Source: Bradyrhizobium cajani
GTDB lineage: Bacteria; Pseudomonadota; Alphaproteobacteria; Rhizobiales; Xanthobacteraceae
Direction of reading: 5' to 3'
DNA length: 40,753 nt
Assembly (NCBI RefSeq): GCF_009759665.1
Contig: NZ_WQNE01000050.1
Location: forward strand, 1-40,753
Part shown: one piece after another, positions 1 through 7,315 of the stretch
Layout: every line of letters begins with the position of its first letter
How positions within the stretch are numbered: position 1 is the stretch's first letter
The notes under the pieces: model-generated
What the model was told of the DNA's origin: nothing
Database searches by the model: none
The model's input: only the letters and a program-made list of their open reading frames with translations
Made by a program: the position numbers and the translations under genes

Positions 1-120
1 CGACCTGCTCCTCTCCAGAACCCCATCAGGCGACGGCCACAGCGCCGATCCCGTACAGAAGCACGTTCCCGGCGAGTGGATGACGCAAAAAGGGATTGAC
101 TAACCACCGCCCGTTACAGA

Positions 121-151
121 AGCCCGGATGGAGCGAAGCGCAATCCGGGCT
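121..151. repeat. Short palindrome after the MFS gene
   Basis: Arms agcccggat (121-129) and atccgggct (143-151) are perfect complements around a 13-base loop. It lies 22 bases beyond the stop codon of the minus-strand transporter gene, so it could end that transcript, but there is no clear T-run on the minus strand. It resembles the short palindromes common between genes in this type of genome. Confidence 0.6.
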
Positions 152-172
152 ACGCGTCGATGGGTTTCGCCC

Positions 173-1513
173 TCATCGCCCCTGTTCGGCGAACTCGTGC
201 TTGCTGTCGTGGCCGCCGACGAAGACGAGGATGCCGGCGATCAGGGGCAGCACGGCGAGCACCAGCAATCCCGTCGAGGTCTGGCCGGTGGCTTCCTTGA
301 CCCAGCCGATCAGATAGGGCCCGCCGAAACCGGCGAGGTTGCCGATCGAGTTGATCAGGGCGATGGCGCCGGCCGCCGCCGTGCCGGAGAGCCAGGCGGT
401 CGGCAGTGTCCAGAACACGCCGAAGCAGCAGAACACGCCGATCGCGGCCACCGTCAGCGCCACCATCGTCAGCGTGGGATCGGTCAAATAAGAAGACACG
501 CCGAGCGCAACGGCAGTCAGCAGCAGCGGCGCGCCGACATGCATCACGCGCTCGCGCGTCGCATCCGAATGCCGCGCCCACAGGATCATCGCGATGGTGC
601 CGAACAGATACGGGATCGCGGTGACGAAGCCGGTCTGCGCGTTGGTGAGGCCGAACGCCTTCACGATCTGCGGCAGCCAGAACTGCATGCCATAGAGCGC
701 GCCGACGAAGCCGAAATAGATCAGGCTGAGCGCGATCACTTTCGGCGACGACAGCGCTTCGCCGAGCGACAGATGCTTCACGGCCTGCTTGGCCGCGATT
801 TCCGAATCCAGCCGCGCCTTCAGCCAGGCCTTCTGCTCGGCCGTGAGCCAGTCCGCCTTCTCCGGCTTGTCGGTGAGGTAGAACCACGTGACGATGCCGA
901 GCAGCACGGAGGGGATGCCCTCGATGATGAACAGCCACTGCCAGCCCCTCAGCCCCATCACGCCATCGAGCCCGAGCAGGAGGCCCGAGATCGGTGCGCC
1001 GATCACGGTCGAGACCGGGACGGCGATGGCGAAGGCCGCGAGGAAGCGAGCGCGATATTCGGCCGGATACCAATAGGTGAGATAGAGGATGATGCCCGGG
1101 AAGAAGCCGGCTTCGGCGACGCCGAGCAGGAAGCGCAGGACGTAGAAGCTCGTCACGCCGCTCACCATCGCCATCAGCGCCGAGATGATGCCCCAGGTCA
1201 CCATGATGCGGGCGATCCAGCGGCTGGCGCCGAATTTCTCCAGCGCCAGGTTGCTCGGCACCTCGAAGATGAAGTAGCCGATGAAGAAGATGCCGGCGCC
1301 CCAGGAGAAGATCAGCGGCGTGAACTTCAGCTCGGCATTCATGGTGAGCGCGGCGAAGCCGAGGTTGACGCGATCGAGATAGGAGAAGAAGTAGGCCAGC
1401 ACCAGGAACGGAATCAGGCGCCAGGAGATGGCGCGGATGGTCGAGGTCTCGACTTCGCTCTTGCTGGTGTCTTTGGCACCGCCGGCGGAACCGGCATAGG
1501 TGGTCTGGCTCAT
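173..1513 (-). CDS. MFS transporter, anion:cation symporter (ACS) type
   Basis: A 446-residue inner-membrane carrier with about 12 hydrophobic segments. The first helix carries YFFSYLDRVNLGFAAL, followed by a short loop and the FEVPSNLALEKFGASRW segment. This combination is typical of the ACS family, which includes phthalate, tartrate, glucarate and 4-hydroxyphenylacetate permeases that import organic anions with protons. A charged central loop near residues 215-245 (PEKADWLTAEQKAWLKARL) separates the two six-helix halves. The ATG at 1513 is preceded by GGGGGAAGC, a close purine-rich ribosome site. The gene stands alone and is divergent from the DUF2809-like gene, with no adjacent catabolic gene to name the substrate. 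Family is clear; the transported compound is unknown. Confidence 0.9.
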   Translation of the reverse strand: MSQTTYAGSAGGAKDTSKSEVETSTIRAISWRLIPFLVLAYFFSYLDRVNLGFAALTMNAELKFTPLIFSWGAGIFFIGYFIFEVPSNLALEKFGASRWIARIMVTWGIISALMAMVSGVTSFYVLRFLLGVAEAGFFPGIILYLTYWYPAEYRARFLAAFAIAVPVSTVIGAPISGLLLGLDGVMGLRGWQWLFIIEGIPSVLLGIVTWFYLTDKPEKADWLTAEQKAWLKARLDSEIAAKQAVKHLSLGEALSSPKVIALSLIYFGFVGALYGMQFWLPQIVKAFGLTNAQTGFVTAIPYLFGTIAMILWARHSDATRERVMHVGAPLLLTAVALGVSSYLTDPTLTMVALTVAAIGVFCCFGVFWTLPTAWLSGTAAAGAIALINSIGNLAGFGGPYLIGWVKEATGQTSTGLLVLAVLPLIAGILVFVGGHDSKHEFAEQGR

Positions 1514-1592
1514 GCTTCCCCCGGGGTTGTTGCTTTTCTAGGGCCGAGAGGCGGTTTTGAGCATCGCGGGCAAAGAGTCAATGGAGCGAGCA

Positions 1593-2021
1593 ATGCACGG
1601 AGCGCAACCGGTCAACGCCATTGCGCCGCGACGGACATCGCTGATCCGGGCCGCCCTGGCGCTGGTCGTGATCGCCTGCGGGCTGAGCTTGCGCTGGTAC
1701 GGTTTTCCCCTCGGGCTTCCGGCCTTCGTGGTGAAGTACGGCGGCTCGCTGCTGTGGGCGACGATGGTGTTCCTGCTGATCGGGGTTTTGCTGCCGCGGC
1801 TGACGCGGCGGCAACTCGCGGCGATCGCGATGGCAATCGCGATCGTGGTCGAGTGCTCACGGCTGGTGCACACGCCATGGCTTGACGCATTCCGGTTGAC
1901 GACGGCGGGCGCGTTGCTGCTCGGGCGCATCTTCTCGCCGTGGAATCTGGTGGCGTATGCGGTCGGGATTGCGTTCGGTGTTTGGCTCGATCGGCTCGTG
2001 GGGTGGATAAAGGCGCGTTAG
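1593..2021 (+). CDS. DUF2809-like membrane protein
   Basis: A small protein of about 142 residues with four or five hydrophobic helices. The segment RWYGFPLGLPAFVVKYGGSL followed by LLWATMVFLLIGVL is characteristic of the DUF2809 family of small integral membrane proteins, whose function is not known. I chose the ATG at 1593 because GGAG lies six bases upstream. An ATG at 1581 would add four residues, and a TTG at 1557 is also in frame. The gene is divergent from the MFS transporter, with about 80 bases between them. It is followed directly by a perfect inverted repeat that may end the transcript. Confidence 0.8.
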   Translation: MHGAQPVNAIAPRRTSLIRAALALVVIACGLSLRWYGFPLGLPAFVVKYGGSLLWATMVFLLIGVLLPRLTRRQLAAIAMAIAIVVECSRLVHTPWLDAFRLTTAGALLLGRIFSPWNLVAYAVGIAFGVWLDRLVGWIKAR

Positions 2022-2060
2022 CATATACCCGGTGGACAATCTCGCGTGCGGCTCTCTCCT

Positions 2061-2142
2061 TCGTCATTGCGAGCGCAGCGAAGCAATCCAGACTTTGACC
2101 GCGGAGAGATTCTGGATTGCTTCGCTGCGCTCGCAATGACGA
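2061..2142. repeat. Perfect 32-bp inverted repeat element
   Basis: Arms 2061-2092 and 2111-2142 are exact reverse complements over 32 bases, separated by an 18-base loop. The outer end reads tcgtcattgc and the inner end aatccaga. It lies between the convergent DUF2809-like gene and the YcaQ-type gene, where it could fold in either transcript. It looks like a REP-type mobile palindrome rather than a simple terminator, because neither arm is followed by a T-run. Confidence 0.85.
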
Positions 2143-2180
2143 GCCTGTTGAAGTCGCTCGCCGCACTCTCGGCGTATCGT

Positions 2181-3344
2181 TCAATCCGCGAGCTGAAACC
2201 GCGCGAAGCGATCGAGCTCTTCCTCGATCACACGCTTCAGCTCCTTGCGCCCCGCGGTCTTCTTCCCCTCGCCGACCCAGGTCCATTTCTGCATCAACAG
2301 CTTCTTCGCCTGCCTGTCGGTCTTGAGGTCGAGCGCGGCGACGATCTCGTCGCCGACCAGCACCGGCAGCGCGAAATAGCCGAGCTTGCGCTTGGCCTTC
2401 GGCACATAGGCCTCGAACAGATGGTTGTAGCCGAAGATGAGGCTGGTGCGCTTGCGCTGGATGATCAGGGGATCGAACGGCGAGAGGATGTGGACGAGAT
2501 CGGGCGATACCTCGCCATTCGCCTCCAGCGCCGCGGGCGCCGCCCAATGCTCCTGCTTGCCGGCACCGTCGATCGCGACCGGCACGAGCTCGCCGCGGCG
2601 GACGCGCGTGGCGATCAGGCGCGCCACCGCCTTCTTGCTGGGCGCGTCGAGATGGCAGATCGAATCGAGACTCACCACCCCCTGCGACCGCAGCGCGCGG
2701 TCGAGCAGATAGGCCGTGATGTCCTTTGCCGATGCCGGCTTCGGCAGCTTGTCCCAGCCGAAATGGCGCGTCATCAGCTCATAGGTCTTGAGCATGCCCT
2801 GGCGCGCGCTGATGGTCGCAACGCCGGTATAGAAGGCAAGCTGCAACGCCCGCTTCGAAGGCTTGCGGCTCTGCCACAAATGCTCCTTCTCGGTGAGCAC
2901 GTCGTCCTCGATGTCGCGGATCGTCAGCGGACCGGCGCGAAGGAGCCGCATCACCTTGCGCGTGTCGGCGGGCTTCACCGAGGCATACCATTTGTGCCCC
3001 TCGCGCCGGTGCTCGCGCATTGCCGGCAGGAAGAAGCGGAAATCGTTCGCCGGCACATAGGAGAGCGCATGTGTCCAGTATTCGAAAACGCTCTTGTCGA
3101 CGCTCTGGGCGTGGCGCAGGTCGGCGCGCCGGTAGGACGGGATGCGACTGAACAGGATGTGGTGGTGGCAGCGTTCGATGACGTTGATGGTGTCGATTTG
3201 CACATAGCCGAGATGCGCGACCGCGTCCGCGACCGCTTGCGCGCCCTCGCCGAACGGCGCGCGCACGTCCAGCCGCTGGGCATGCAGCCAGATCTGTCGG
3301 GCCTGTGTCGTGGTGAGTGGGAGCGGTTTGGGCGAGCGTGGCAT
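2181..3344 (-). CDS. YcaQ/AlkX-type winged-helix DNA glycosylase
   Basis: A 387-residue protein of the HTH_42 / YcaQ superfamily. Members of this family (E. coli YcaQ/AlkX, Streptomyces AlkZ) unhook DNA interstrand crosslinks and excise bulky N7-alkylpurines. The catalytic Q-x-D signature is present as Q49-I50-D51 in LGYVQIDTINVIERCHHHIL, and the family segment SRIPSYRRADL follows. Later conserved parts include FDPLIIQRKRTSLIFGY and ALDLKTDRQAKKL near the C-terminus. The open frame runs upstream to 3638, but I chose the ATG at 3344 because similarity to the family begins just after it and the upstream stretch overlaps a small exported-protein gene. No DNA-repair partner is adjacent. Confidence 0.87.
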   Translation of the reverse strand: MPRSPKPLPLTTTQARQIWLHAQRLDVRAPFGEGAQAVADAVAHLGYVQIDTINVIERCHHHILFSRIPSYRRADLRHAQSVDKSVFEYWTHALSYVPANDFRFFLPAMREHRREGHKWYASVKPADTRKVMRLLRAGPLTIRDIEDDVLTEKEHLWQSRKPSKRALQLAFYTGVATISARQGMLKTYELMTRHFGWDKLPKPASAKDITAYLLDRALRSQGVVSLDSICHLDAPSKKAVARLIATRVRRGELVPVAIDGAGKQEHWAAPAALEANGEVSPDLVHILSPFDPLIIQRKRTSLIFGYNHLFEAYVPKAKRKLGYFALPVLVGDEIVAALDLKTDRQAKKLLMQKWTWVGEGKKTAGRKELKRVIEEELDRFARFQLAD

Positions 3345-3399
3345 TGCGGGGGGCAATGTAGCGGGATTCGCGCCAGGAAAAAGAAGGCAAAGAAAGCAA

Positions 3400-3438
3400 C
3401 CAAAGAAAAGCCGCGCTGCCATCTGCTGACAGCGCGGC
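3400..3438 (-). terminator. Rho-independent terminator of the small exported protein gene
   Basis: On the minus strand a GC-rich stem (gccgcgctg 3410-3418 paired with cagcgcggc 3430-3438) is followed by TTTTCTTTGG. It lies 26 bases beyond the stop codon of the gene at 3464-3709 and just before the YcaQ-type gene, so the two are probably separate transcripts. Confidence 0.8.
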
Positions 3439-3463
3439 GGGATGGTGAAGATCGGCGGAAAGC

Positions 3464-3709
3464 CTACTTCATTGCCATCGCCTTTTCCGCGCTCATGTAG
3501 TGCTTGCAAGCACCCCGCATGTTGCCTTTGCTCATGTCCGAATTGGCCGAGGCCATCGATTTCCTTGCAGCGATCTTGCCCGGCGTGTCTTCGCCGCCCA
3601 TCCCGGCAACGAGCTTCGCCATGTTTGCACTGGTGCACTCCATCTTGGCGGCGGATGCGGGAGACAGAGCAAGTGCAACGAACGCTGCCGCGAGCAACAG
3701 GGTCTTCAT
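3464..3709 (-). CDS. Small exported protein, function unknown
   Basis: An 81-residue protein with a textbook signal peptide, MKTLLLAAAFVALALSPASA, ending in a likely signal peptidase I site (ASA|AK). The mature part of about 60 residues is rich in Met, Ala and Lys and has two cysteines (in MECTSAN and GACKHYM) that could form a disulfide in the periplasm. The ATG at 3709 has a strong GGAGGAAG ribosome site six bases upstream, which decides this start over longer in-frame choices. A strong terminator follows, so it is probably transcribed alone. I do not recognise the family; a periplasmic role is inferred only from the signal peptide. Confidence 0.8.
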   Translation of the reverse strand: MKTLLLAAAFVALALSPASAAKMECTSANMAKLVAGMGGEDTPGKIAARKSMASANSDMSKGNMRGACKHYMSAEKAMAMK

Positions 3710-3808
3710 CAATTTCTTCCTCCGGAAAACGAAGCCGGCTTCATGCCGGCCAACGCAGCATCCATCTTTCCGGGTCACCGCCTCACAGTGAAGATATTTT
3801 CGTCCGTT

Positions 3809-4045
3809 CTAGTGTGCGGCTTTTGGGCGCTCCCCGACGCTGCCGGTGGCAACGTCCGGCTCGCAGGAGGCCCTGCCGCGCCCCTCCGCCTGGCAGCGAT
3901 AGACGCTCCCGGTGAGGCGGTCGACCAGCCACATGTTCTCGTCGGTCGGCCCTTCAAGGCCGACATAGCGGGAGGTCAGTCCTGTGATCAGCGTCGAGAG
4001 CAGGATCGCCACCGCGATCATCGCCGCGCCGATATAGATGGGCAT
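3809..4045 (-). CDS. Small single-pass membrane protein, function unknown
   Basis: A 78-residue frame beginning MPIYIGAAMIAVAILLSTLI, which is one clear transmembrane helix. A soluble tail follows, containing ENMWLVDRLTGSVYRCQAE and a second cysteine in ASCEPD. The WLVDRLTGSVYRC pattern is seen in small proteins of unknown function where a hydrophobic anchor precedes a short periplasmic tail. The start at 4045 is chosen because the helix begins there; the upstream ribosome site is weak. The frame stays open upstream to 4357, but that extension has the low-complexity look of a shadow frame. The gene sits 100 bases upstream of the small exported protein and could share its transcript. Confidence 0.6.
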   Translation of the reverse strand: MPIYIGAAMIAVAILLSTLITGLTSRYVGLEGPTDENMWLVDRLTGSVYRCQAEGRGRASCEPDVATGSVGERPKAAH

Positions 4046-4431
4046 GGAACTCAAGGACACAGTCCGATCCGGCGGGCCGCTGCGATGGAATTGATAGTCA
4101 AACGGCCTTGGCACTGGATGGAACTCGGCTCCCTTCGCTTGCGGTTGTCGGACGACGGATTCTGCTAGGCGTGCATCTGGCCGAAAGCTTGTTCGCAGAC
4201 AGGCCATCGCGCGACGGCTTTGCGACGATCGGTGAGCAAAGGTTTCCGCAGGGGCACCAGGGTGGAGCGGACGGCCGCCGGCCCCGATCGTGCCCGAACG
4301 GCTGCCCAGGCACCAGGCGACCCGGGAAACCCGGGTTTCCACCGTGACCAAGATCACATCGGTGCCTTTGAACCTGCCCTAGGCTCGCAGCATCAAAATC
4401 GTCATCAGACGTAACATCGAGGAATACGACA
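4046..4431. other. Intergenic region upstream of the OmpA-family gene
   Basis: This stretch separates the divergent small membrane protein and the OmpA-like gene. Overlapping frames on both strands have no recognisable domain. It holds a tight hairpin, acccggg (4320-4326) with a three-base loop and cccgggt (4330-4336), and just after it a CRP-like dyad at 4343-4358. The Shine-Dalgarno GAGGAA for the OmpA-like gene lies at 4419-4424. No clear sigma-70 boxes could be assigned. Confidence 0.5.
4343..4358. promoter_or_regulatory. CRP/FNR-family-like dyad
   Basis: The sequence cgtga-ccaaga-tcaca matches the TGTGA-N6-TCACA pattern of CRP-family sites at nine of ten half-site bases. It lies about 74 bases before the ATG of the OmpA-like gene, a sensible place for an activator. 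No CRP-family gene is in the window, so the regulator is a guess. Confidence 0.4.
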
Positions 4432-5073
4432 ATGACCCGTTTCGATAGGTTTTTTGGACTGAAGGCGATTGCTCTCTCCGCCGCGCTGTCGATGACGGCG
4501 GGCGTGGCTCTGGCCGGTGACAACAACTTCTCCGCGAGCCAGATCGTGGATGCGTTGAAGCCGAAGCCGTTGACCCGCGGCCTGTCCGCCGGTCCGCAGG
4601 CCGATACGGCCGGGCAGGCCAAGGAAGCGACCTTCCTGAACACGGTGCGCAACCGCTCGACCCGGTCGCTGTCGACCGGCGAGCGCGAGCAGATCGCCGA
4701 GCTTGCGGCGACCAAGCCGAAGATCGACCTGGAGATCCAGTTCGACTACAACTCGGCCGACATCGCCAAGACGTCGGTGGCCTCGGTGCAGGCGCTGGGC
4801 AAGGCCCTGTCCGATCCGGCGCTCAAGGGCTCGACCTTCGTGGTCGCCGGCCACACCGACGCGATCGGCGGCGAGGAGTACAATCAAGGGCTCTCCGAGC
4901 GGCGCGCCGACACCATCAAGAAGTTCCTGATGCAGAACTACGGCCTGAACGGCACCGATCTCGTCACCGTCGGCTATGGCAAGACCAAGCTGAAGGATGC
5001 CGCCAACGGTGCCGACCCGGTCAACCGCCGCGTCCAGGTCGTGAACATGGACACCAAGACCGCGTCGAAGTGA
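4432..5073 (+). CDS. OmpA-family outer-membrane/periplasmic protein
   Basis: A 213-residue protein with an N-terminal signal peptide (residues 1-28, ending GVALA) and a C-terminal OmpA-like peptidoglycan-binding domain at about residues 98-205. The domain shows FDYNSADI, then GHTDAIGGEEYNQGLSERRA, and finally the GYGKTK and NRRVQV segments. These contain the Asp and Arg that contact the diaminopimelate of peptidoglycan in OmpA/Pal. There is no lipobox cysteine and no beta-barrel, so it is probably a periplasmic protein that binds the wall. The linker at residues 29-97 is charged and of unknown role. The ATG at 4432 follows GAGGAATACGACA. A strong hairpin terminates the gene. Confidence 0.88.
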   Translation: MTRFDRFFGLKAIALSAALSMTAGVALAGDNNFSASQIVDALKPKPLTRGLSAGPQADTAGQAKEATFLNTVRNRSTRSLSTGEREQIAELAATKPKIDLEIQFDYNSADIAKTSVASVQALGKALSDPALKGSTFVVAGHTDAIGGEEYNQGLSERRADTIKKFLMQNYGLNGTDLVTVGYGKTKLKDAANGADPVNRRVQVVNMDTKTASK

Positions 5074-5100
5074 TCCGAAGGCATCTCTCACAACAAGCAC

Positions 5101-5127
5101 GCCGCCTGCCGTCCCCCGGCAGGCGGC
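5101..5127. terminator. Bidirectional terminator hairpin
   Basis: Stem gccgcctgccg (5101-5111) pairs with cggcaggcggc (5117-5127) around a five-base loop and is followed by gttgtcat. It lies between two convergent genes and is four bases from the glycosyltransferase stop codon, so it probably serves the OmpA-like gene and may serve both. The U-run is short. Confidence 0.7.
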
Positions 5128-5131
5128 GTTG

Positions 5132-6499
5132 TCATATCCAACTCTGGAACAGCATCAGCCGGCCGAAGGTTCGCATCGACGTGCCGATGAAGGCGGCCGA
5201 GATCGGCAGCATGACGGCAAAGCCGGTCGCGGCGATGCCGACATAGGCCCACAGCAGCCAGCGCGGCAGGCCCTCCCGTCGCAGCGCATAGACCAGCGCA
5301 AGCGACGCCGCGGTCGCCGCCGGCAGATAGTAGTAGATGAAGCCGAGCGTGCGCGGCAGCAGCGCCCAGGCGAGCCAGGGGCCGAAATAGAACGCGGCGA
5401 TCAGGAATGCATCCCAGCGGCGCGCCACGACGAAATCGCGCAGCACGACGGCAAGCGCGAGCAGCGCCGGCCACGCGACCAGCGGATTGCCGAGGAAGAC
5501 GATCGCGGAGACGTGCTCCTCCGCCGTCTTGTCGAACAGGAACCAGACCGGGCGGGCGAGGAGCGGCCAGGACGGCCACGAACTCATATAAGTGTGGCCG
5601 GCAATCGCGGTGGTGGTGTTGTCGGCAAAGATCCGGCGCTGTGCCTCGATCAGATCCGGCAACGACAATCCGTAGAGGGGGACGAAAGCGGCAAGATACG
5701 TCGTCGCCGGCAGCACGGCGAAGCAGAGCGCCACATGCTGCAATCGGAAATCGGGCCAGAGATCGGGCCGGTACCAGTCGCCCGGCCTCGCATCGGCAAA
5801 CAACGTGCGCCAGGCCTGCATCAGGCGGATCACCGCGACGATGACGATACAGACGCCGAGCGGAAACAGGCCGCTCCATTTGCAGGCCGCAGCGAGACCG
5901 AACAGAGCACCTGCCGTGGCAAACAAAGCATGCGGCCGCTCTTTGCGGAAGCCATGCATGAAGGCGGCGGTCGCGAGCAGGCCGAAGCCGAGCGCGAAGA
6001 TGTCGAGCATGGCGATGCGCGCCTGCACGTAGATCATCTGGTTGCAGCCGGCGATCAGCGCGGCGGCGATGGCGGGCCCTTGCGCGGAGAACAGCGCAAG
6101 GCCGCACAGATAGATCGCAACGACCGCGAGTGCGCCGAACAATGTCGCCGGATAGCGCCAGCCAAACGCATTGTCGCCGAAGGCCGCGATCGATGCCGCG
6201 ATCAGCTCCTTGCCCAGCGGCGGGTGCATCGGATTGAGCATCGGCTGTGACATTGCAGGCGCCAGCATCTGCCGCGCCGCCGGCACATAATGCACCTCGT
6301 CGAAGACGAACTTCTCCGGCGTTGCGAGACCGATCAGCAGCGCGAGATGAGCAACCAGGAAAATCGCGACAGCAATCACTGCGCTCCGCGACACCTTCGG
6401 AACCGCTGACAATTCGAGCGCCGGCTGTGGGGATGTTTTGCGTGGCAATTTTGCGTCACCGCGGACAAAAAAAGAGATCGCGATTTTCATTGAACGCAT
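5132..6499 (-). CDS. PMT/GT39-type polyprenyl-phosphate sugar glycosyltransferase
   Basis: A membrane protein of about 455 residues with roughly ten hydrophobic helices. The first large periplasmic loop holds KFVFDEVHYVPAARQML, including the acidic Asp-Glu pair that is catalytic in GT-C protein O-mannosyltransferases. NPMHPPLGKELIA follows, a hallmark of the PMT_2 / GT39 fold, and later YVQARIAMLDIFALGF and a tail containing GFIYYYLPA. Enzymes of this kind move a sugar from a polyprenyl-phosphate donor to protein, lipid or glycan at the outer face of the inner membrane. The acceptor is unknown here. The start is uncertain: ATGs at 6523, 6499 and 6490 are all possible and none has a strong ribosome site. 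It is divergent from the FecR-domain gene. Confidence 0.85.
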   Translation of the reverse strand: MRSMKIAISFFVRGDAKLPRKTSPQPALELSAVPKVSRSAVIAVAIFLVAHLALLIGLATPEKFVFDEVHYVPAARQMLAPAMSQPMLNPMHPPLGKELIAASIAAFGDNAFGWRYPATLFGALAVVAIYLCGLALFSAQGPAIAAALIAGCNQMIYVQARIAMLDIFALGFGLLATAAFMHGFRKERPHALFATAGALFGLAAACKWSGLFPLGVCIVIVAVIRLMQAWRTLFADARPGDWYRPDLWPDFRLQHVALCFAVLPATTYLAAFVPLYGLSLPDLIEAQRRIFADNTTTAIAGHTYMSSWPSWPLLARPVWFLFDKTAEEHVSAIVFLGNPLVAWPALLALAVVLRDFVVARRWDAFLIAAFYFGPWLAWALLPRTLGFIYYYLPAATAASLALVYALRREGLPRWLLWAYVGIAATGFAVMLPISAAFIGTSMRTFGRLMLFQSWI

Positions 6500-6613
6500 T
6501 CTGCCGCGACTGTCACTAAGCATAACGCACGTCCCGCGCCGCTTGTGATAATTCCGCCACATCGGAAGTGCGCGCGATCCGGTACGATCAGGGACACATC
6601 GATCGGTTGCGAA

Positions 6614-7315
6614 ATGAATTTGCGTTTCTGGCTTTTCCTCCCTCTGTTGTCGGCTGCATCGTGCGCCATGTCGAGCGCGCAGGCGCAGACGCGTGTCGGC
6701 GAAGCCGTCGTGATCCAGAACGAAGTGGTGCGCGTGGCCGCGACCACGACGCCGATCAGTGTCGGCGACAGCATGCTGCGCGACGAGACCGTGCGCACCG
6801 GCGCCGACAGCGCAGCGCGCTTCGTGATGGCCGACAGCACCAATCTGTCGCTCGGCCCCAGCGCCACGCTGAAGCTCGACCGCACCGTCTTCAACGACGA
6901 GCACAGCTATCGCGACGTCGCGATCCGCATGACCACCGGCGCATTCCGCTTCGTCACCGGCCATTCGGCGAAGACCGCCTACAAGATCACGACCCCGCTC
7001 GCGACCATCGGCGTGCGCGGCACCACGCTCGACATCCTCTCCCAGCGCGGCCGCTCCGTCGTGGTGCTCCAGGACGGCGCGGCCAGCGTTTGCACGCCGA
7101 GCTTCCAATGCGTGCAATTGACCCAGCCCGGCGACACCGCGATCATCACCTCGACCGGTGGCAAGGTCGGCATCACCAAGACCAACACGCCGCCCTGGAC
7201 GTTTGCGGCCAATTGCGCAGCGAGCGCCGGGCTTTGCGCTGTCAACCAATATGCCGCCGCCTCGCCGACCATCACGCCTGCCGTCGACGAGAACGGCATG
7301 CTGTGCGGGCGCTGA
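6614..7315 (+). CDS. Exported FecR-domain protein
   Basis: A 233-residue protein with a signal peptide (residues 1-25, ending SSAQAQ). A FecR-type domain then covers about residues 30-150, with DETVRTGADSAARFVMADST, LSLGPSATLKLD, GAFRFVTG and KITTPLATIGVRGT. The last stretch is the usual FecR signature. Classical FecR is a membrane-anchored anti-sigma/transducer protein; this version has no cytoplasmic part and no adjacent sigma factor, so it is one of the exported stand-alone FecR proteins of unknown role. The C-terminal 60 residues contain four cysteines, suggesting disulfides. Its TGA overlaps the ATG of the following barrel gene, so the two are translationally coupled. Confidence 0.85.
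   Translation: MNLRFWLFLPLLSAASCAMSSAQAQTRVGEAVVIQNEVVRVAATTTPISVGDSMLRDETVRTGADSAARFVMADSTNLSLGPSATLKLDRTVFNDEHSYRDVAIRMTTGAFRFVTGHSAKTAYKITTPLATIGVRGTTLDILSQRGRSVVVLQDGAASVCTPSFQCVQLTQPGDTAIITSTGGKVGITKTNTPPWTFAANCAASAGLCAVNQYAAASPTITPAVDENGMLCGR

Noticed and set aside
20..95. Minus-strand fragment ending NPFLRHPLAGNVLLYGIGAVAVA
   Set aside because: It looks a little like the end of a membrane protein, but the frame continues into a palindromic repeat and has no credible start within reach. Too short to call.
128..1885. Plus-strand frame of 585 residues across the MFS gene
   Set aside because: It is antisense to a clear transporter, very rich in Arg, Glu, His and Asp, and has no domain. 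Such frames are expected from GC bias at third positions.
4098..4715. Minus-strand frame overlapping the OmpA-like gene start
   Set aside because: It runs through the promoter area and signal peptide region of a well-supported gene, and shows no domain or ribosome site.
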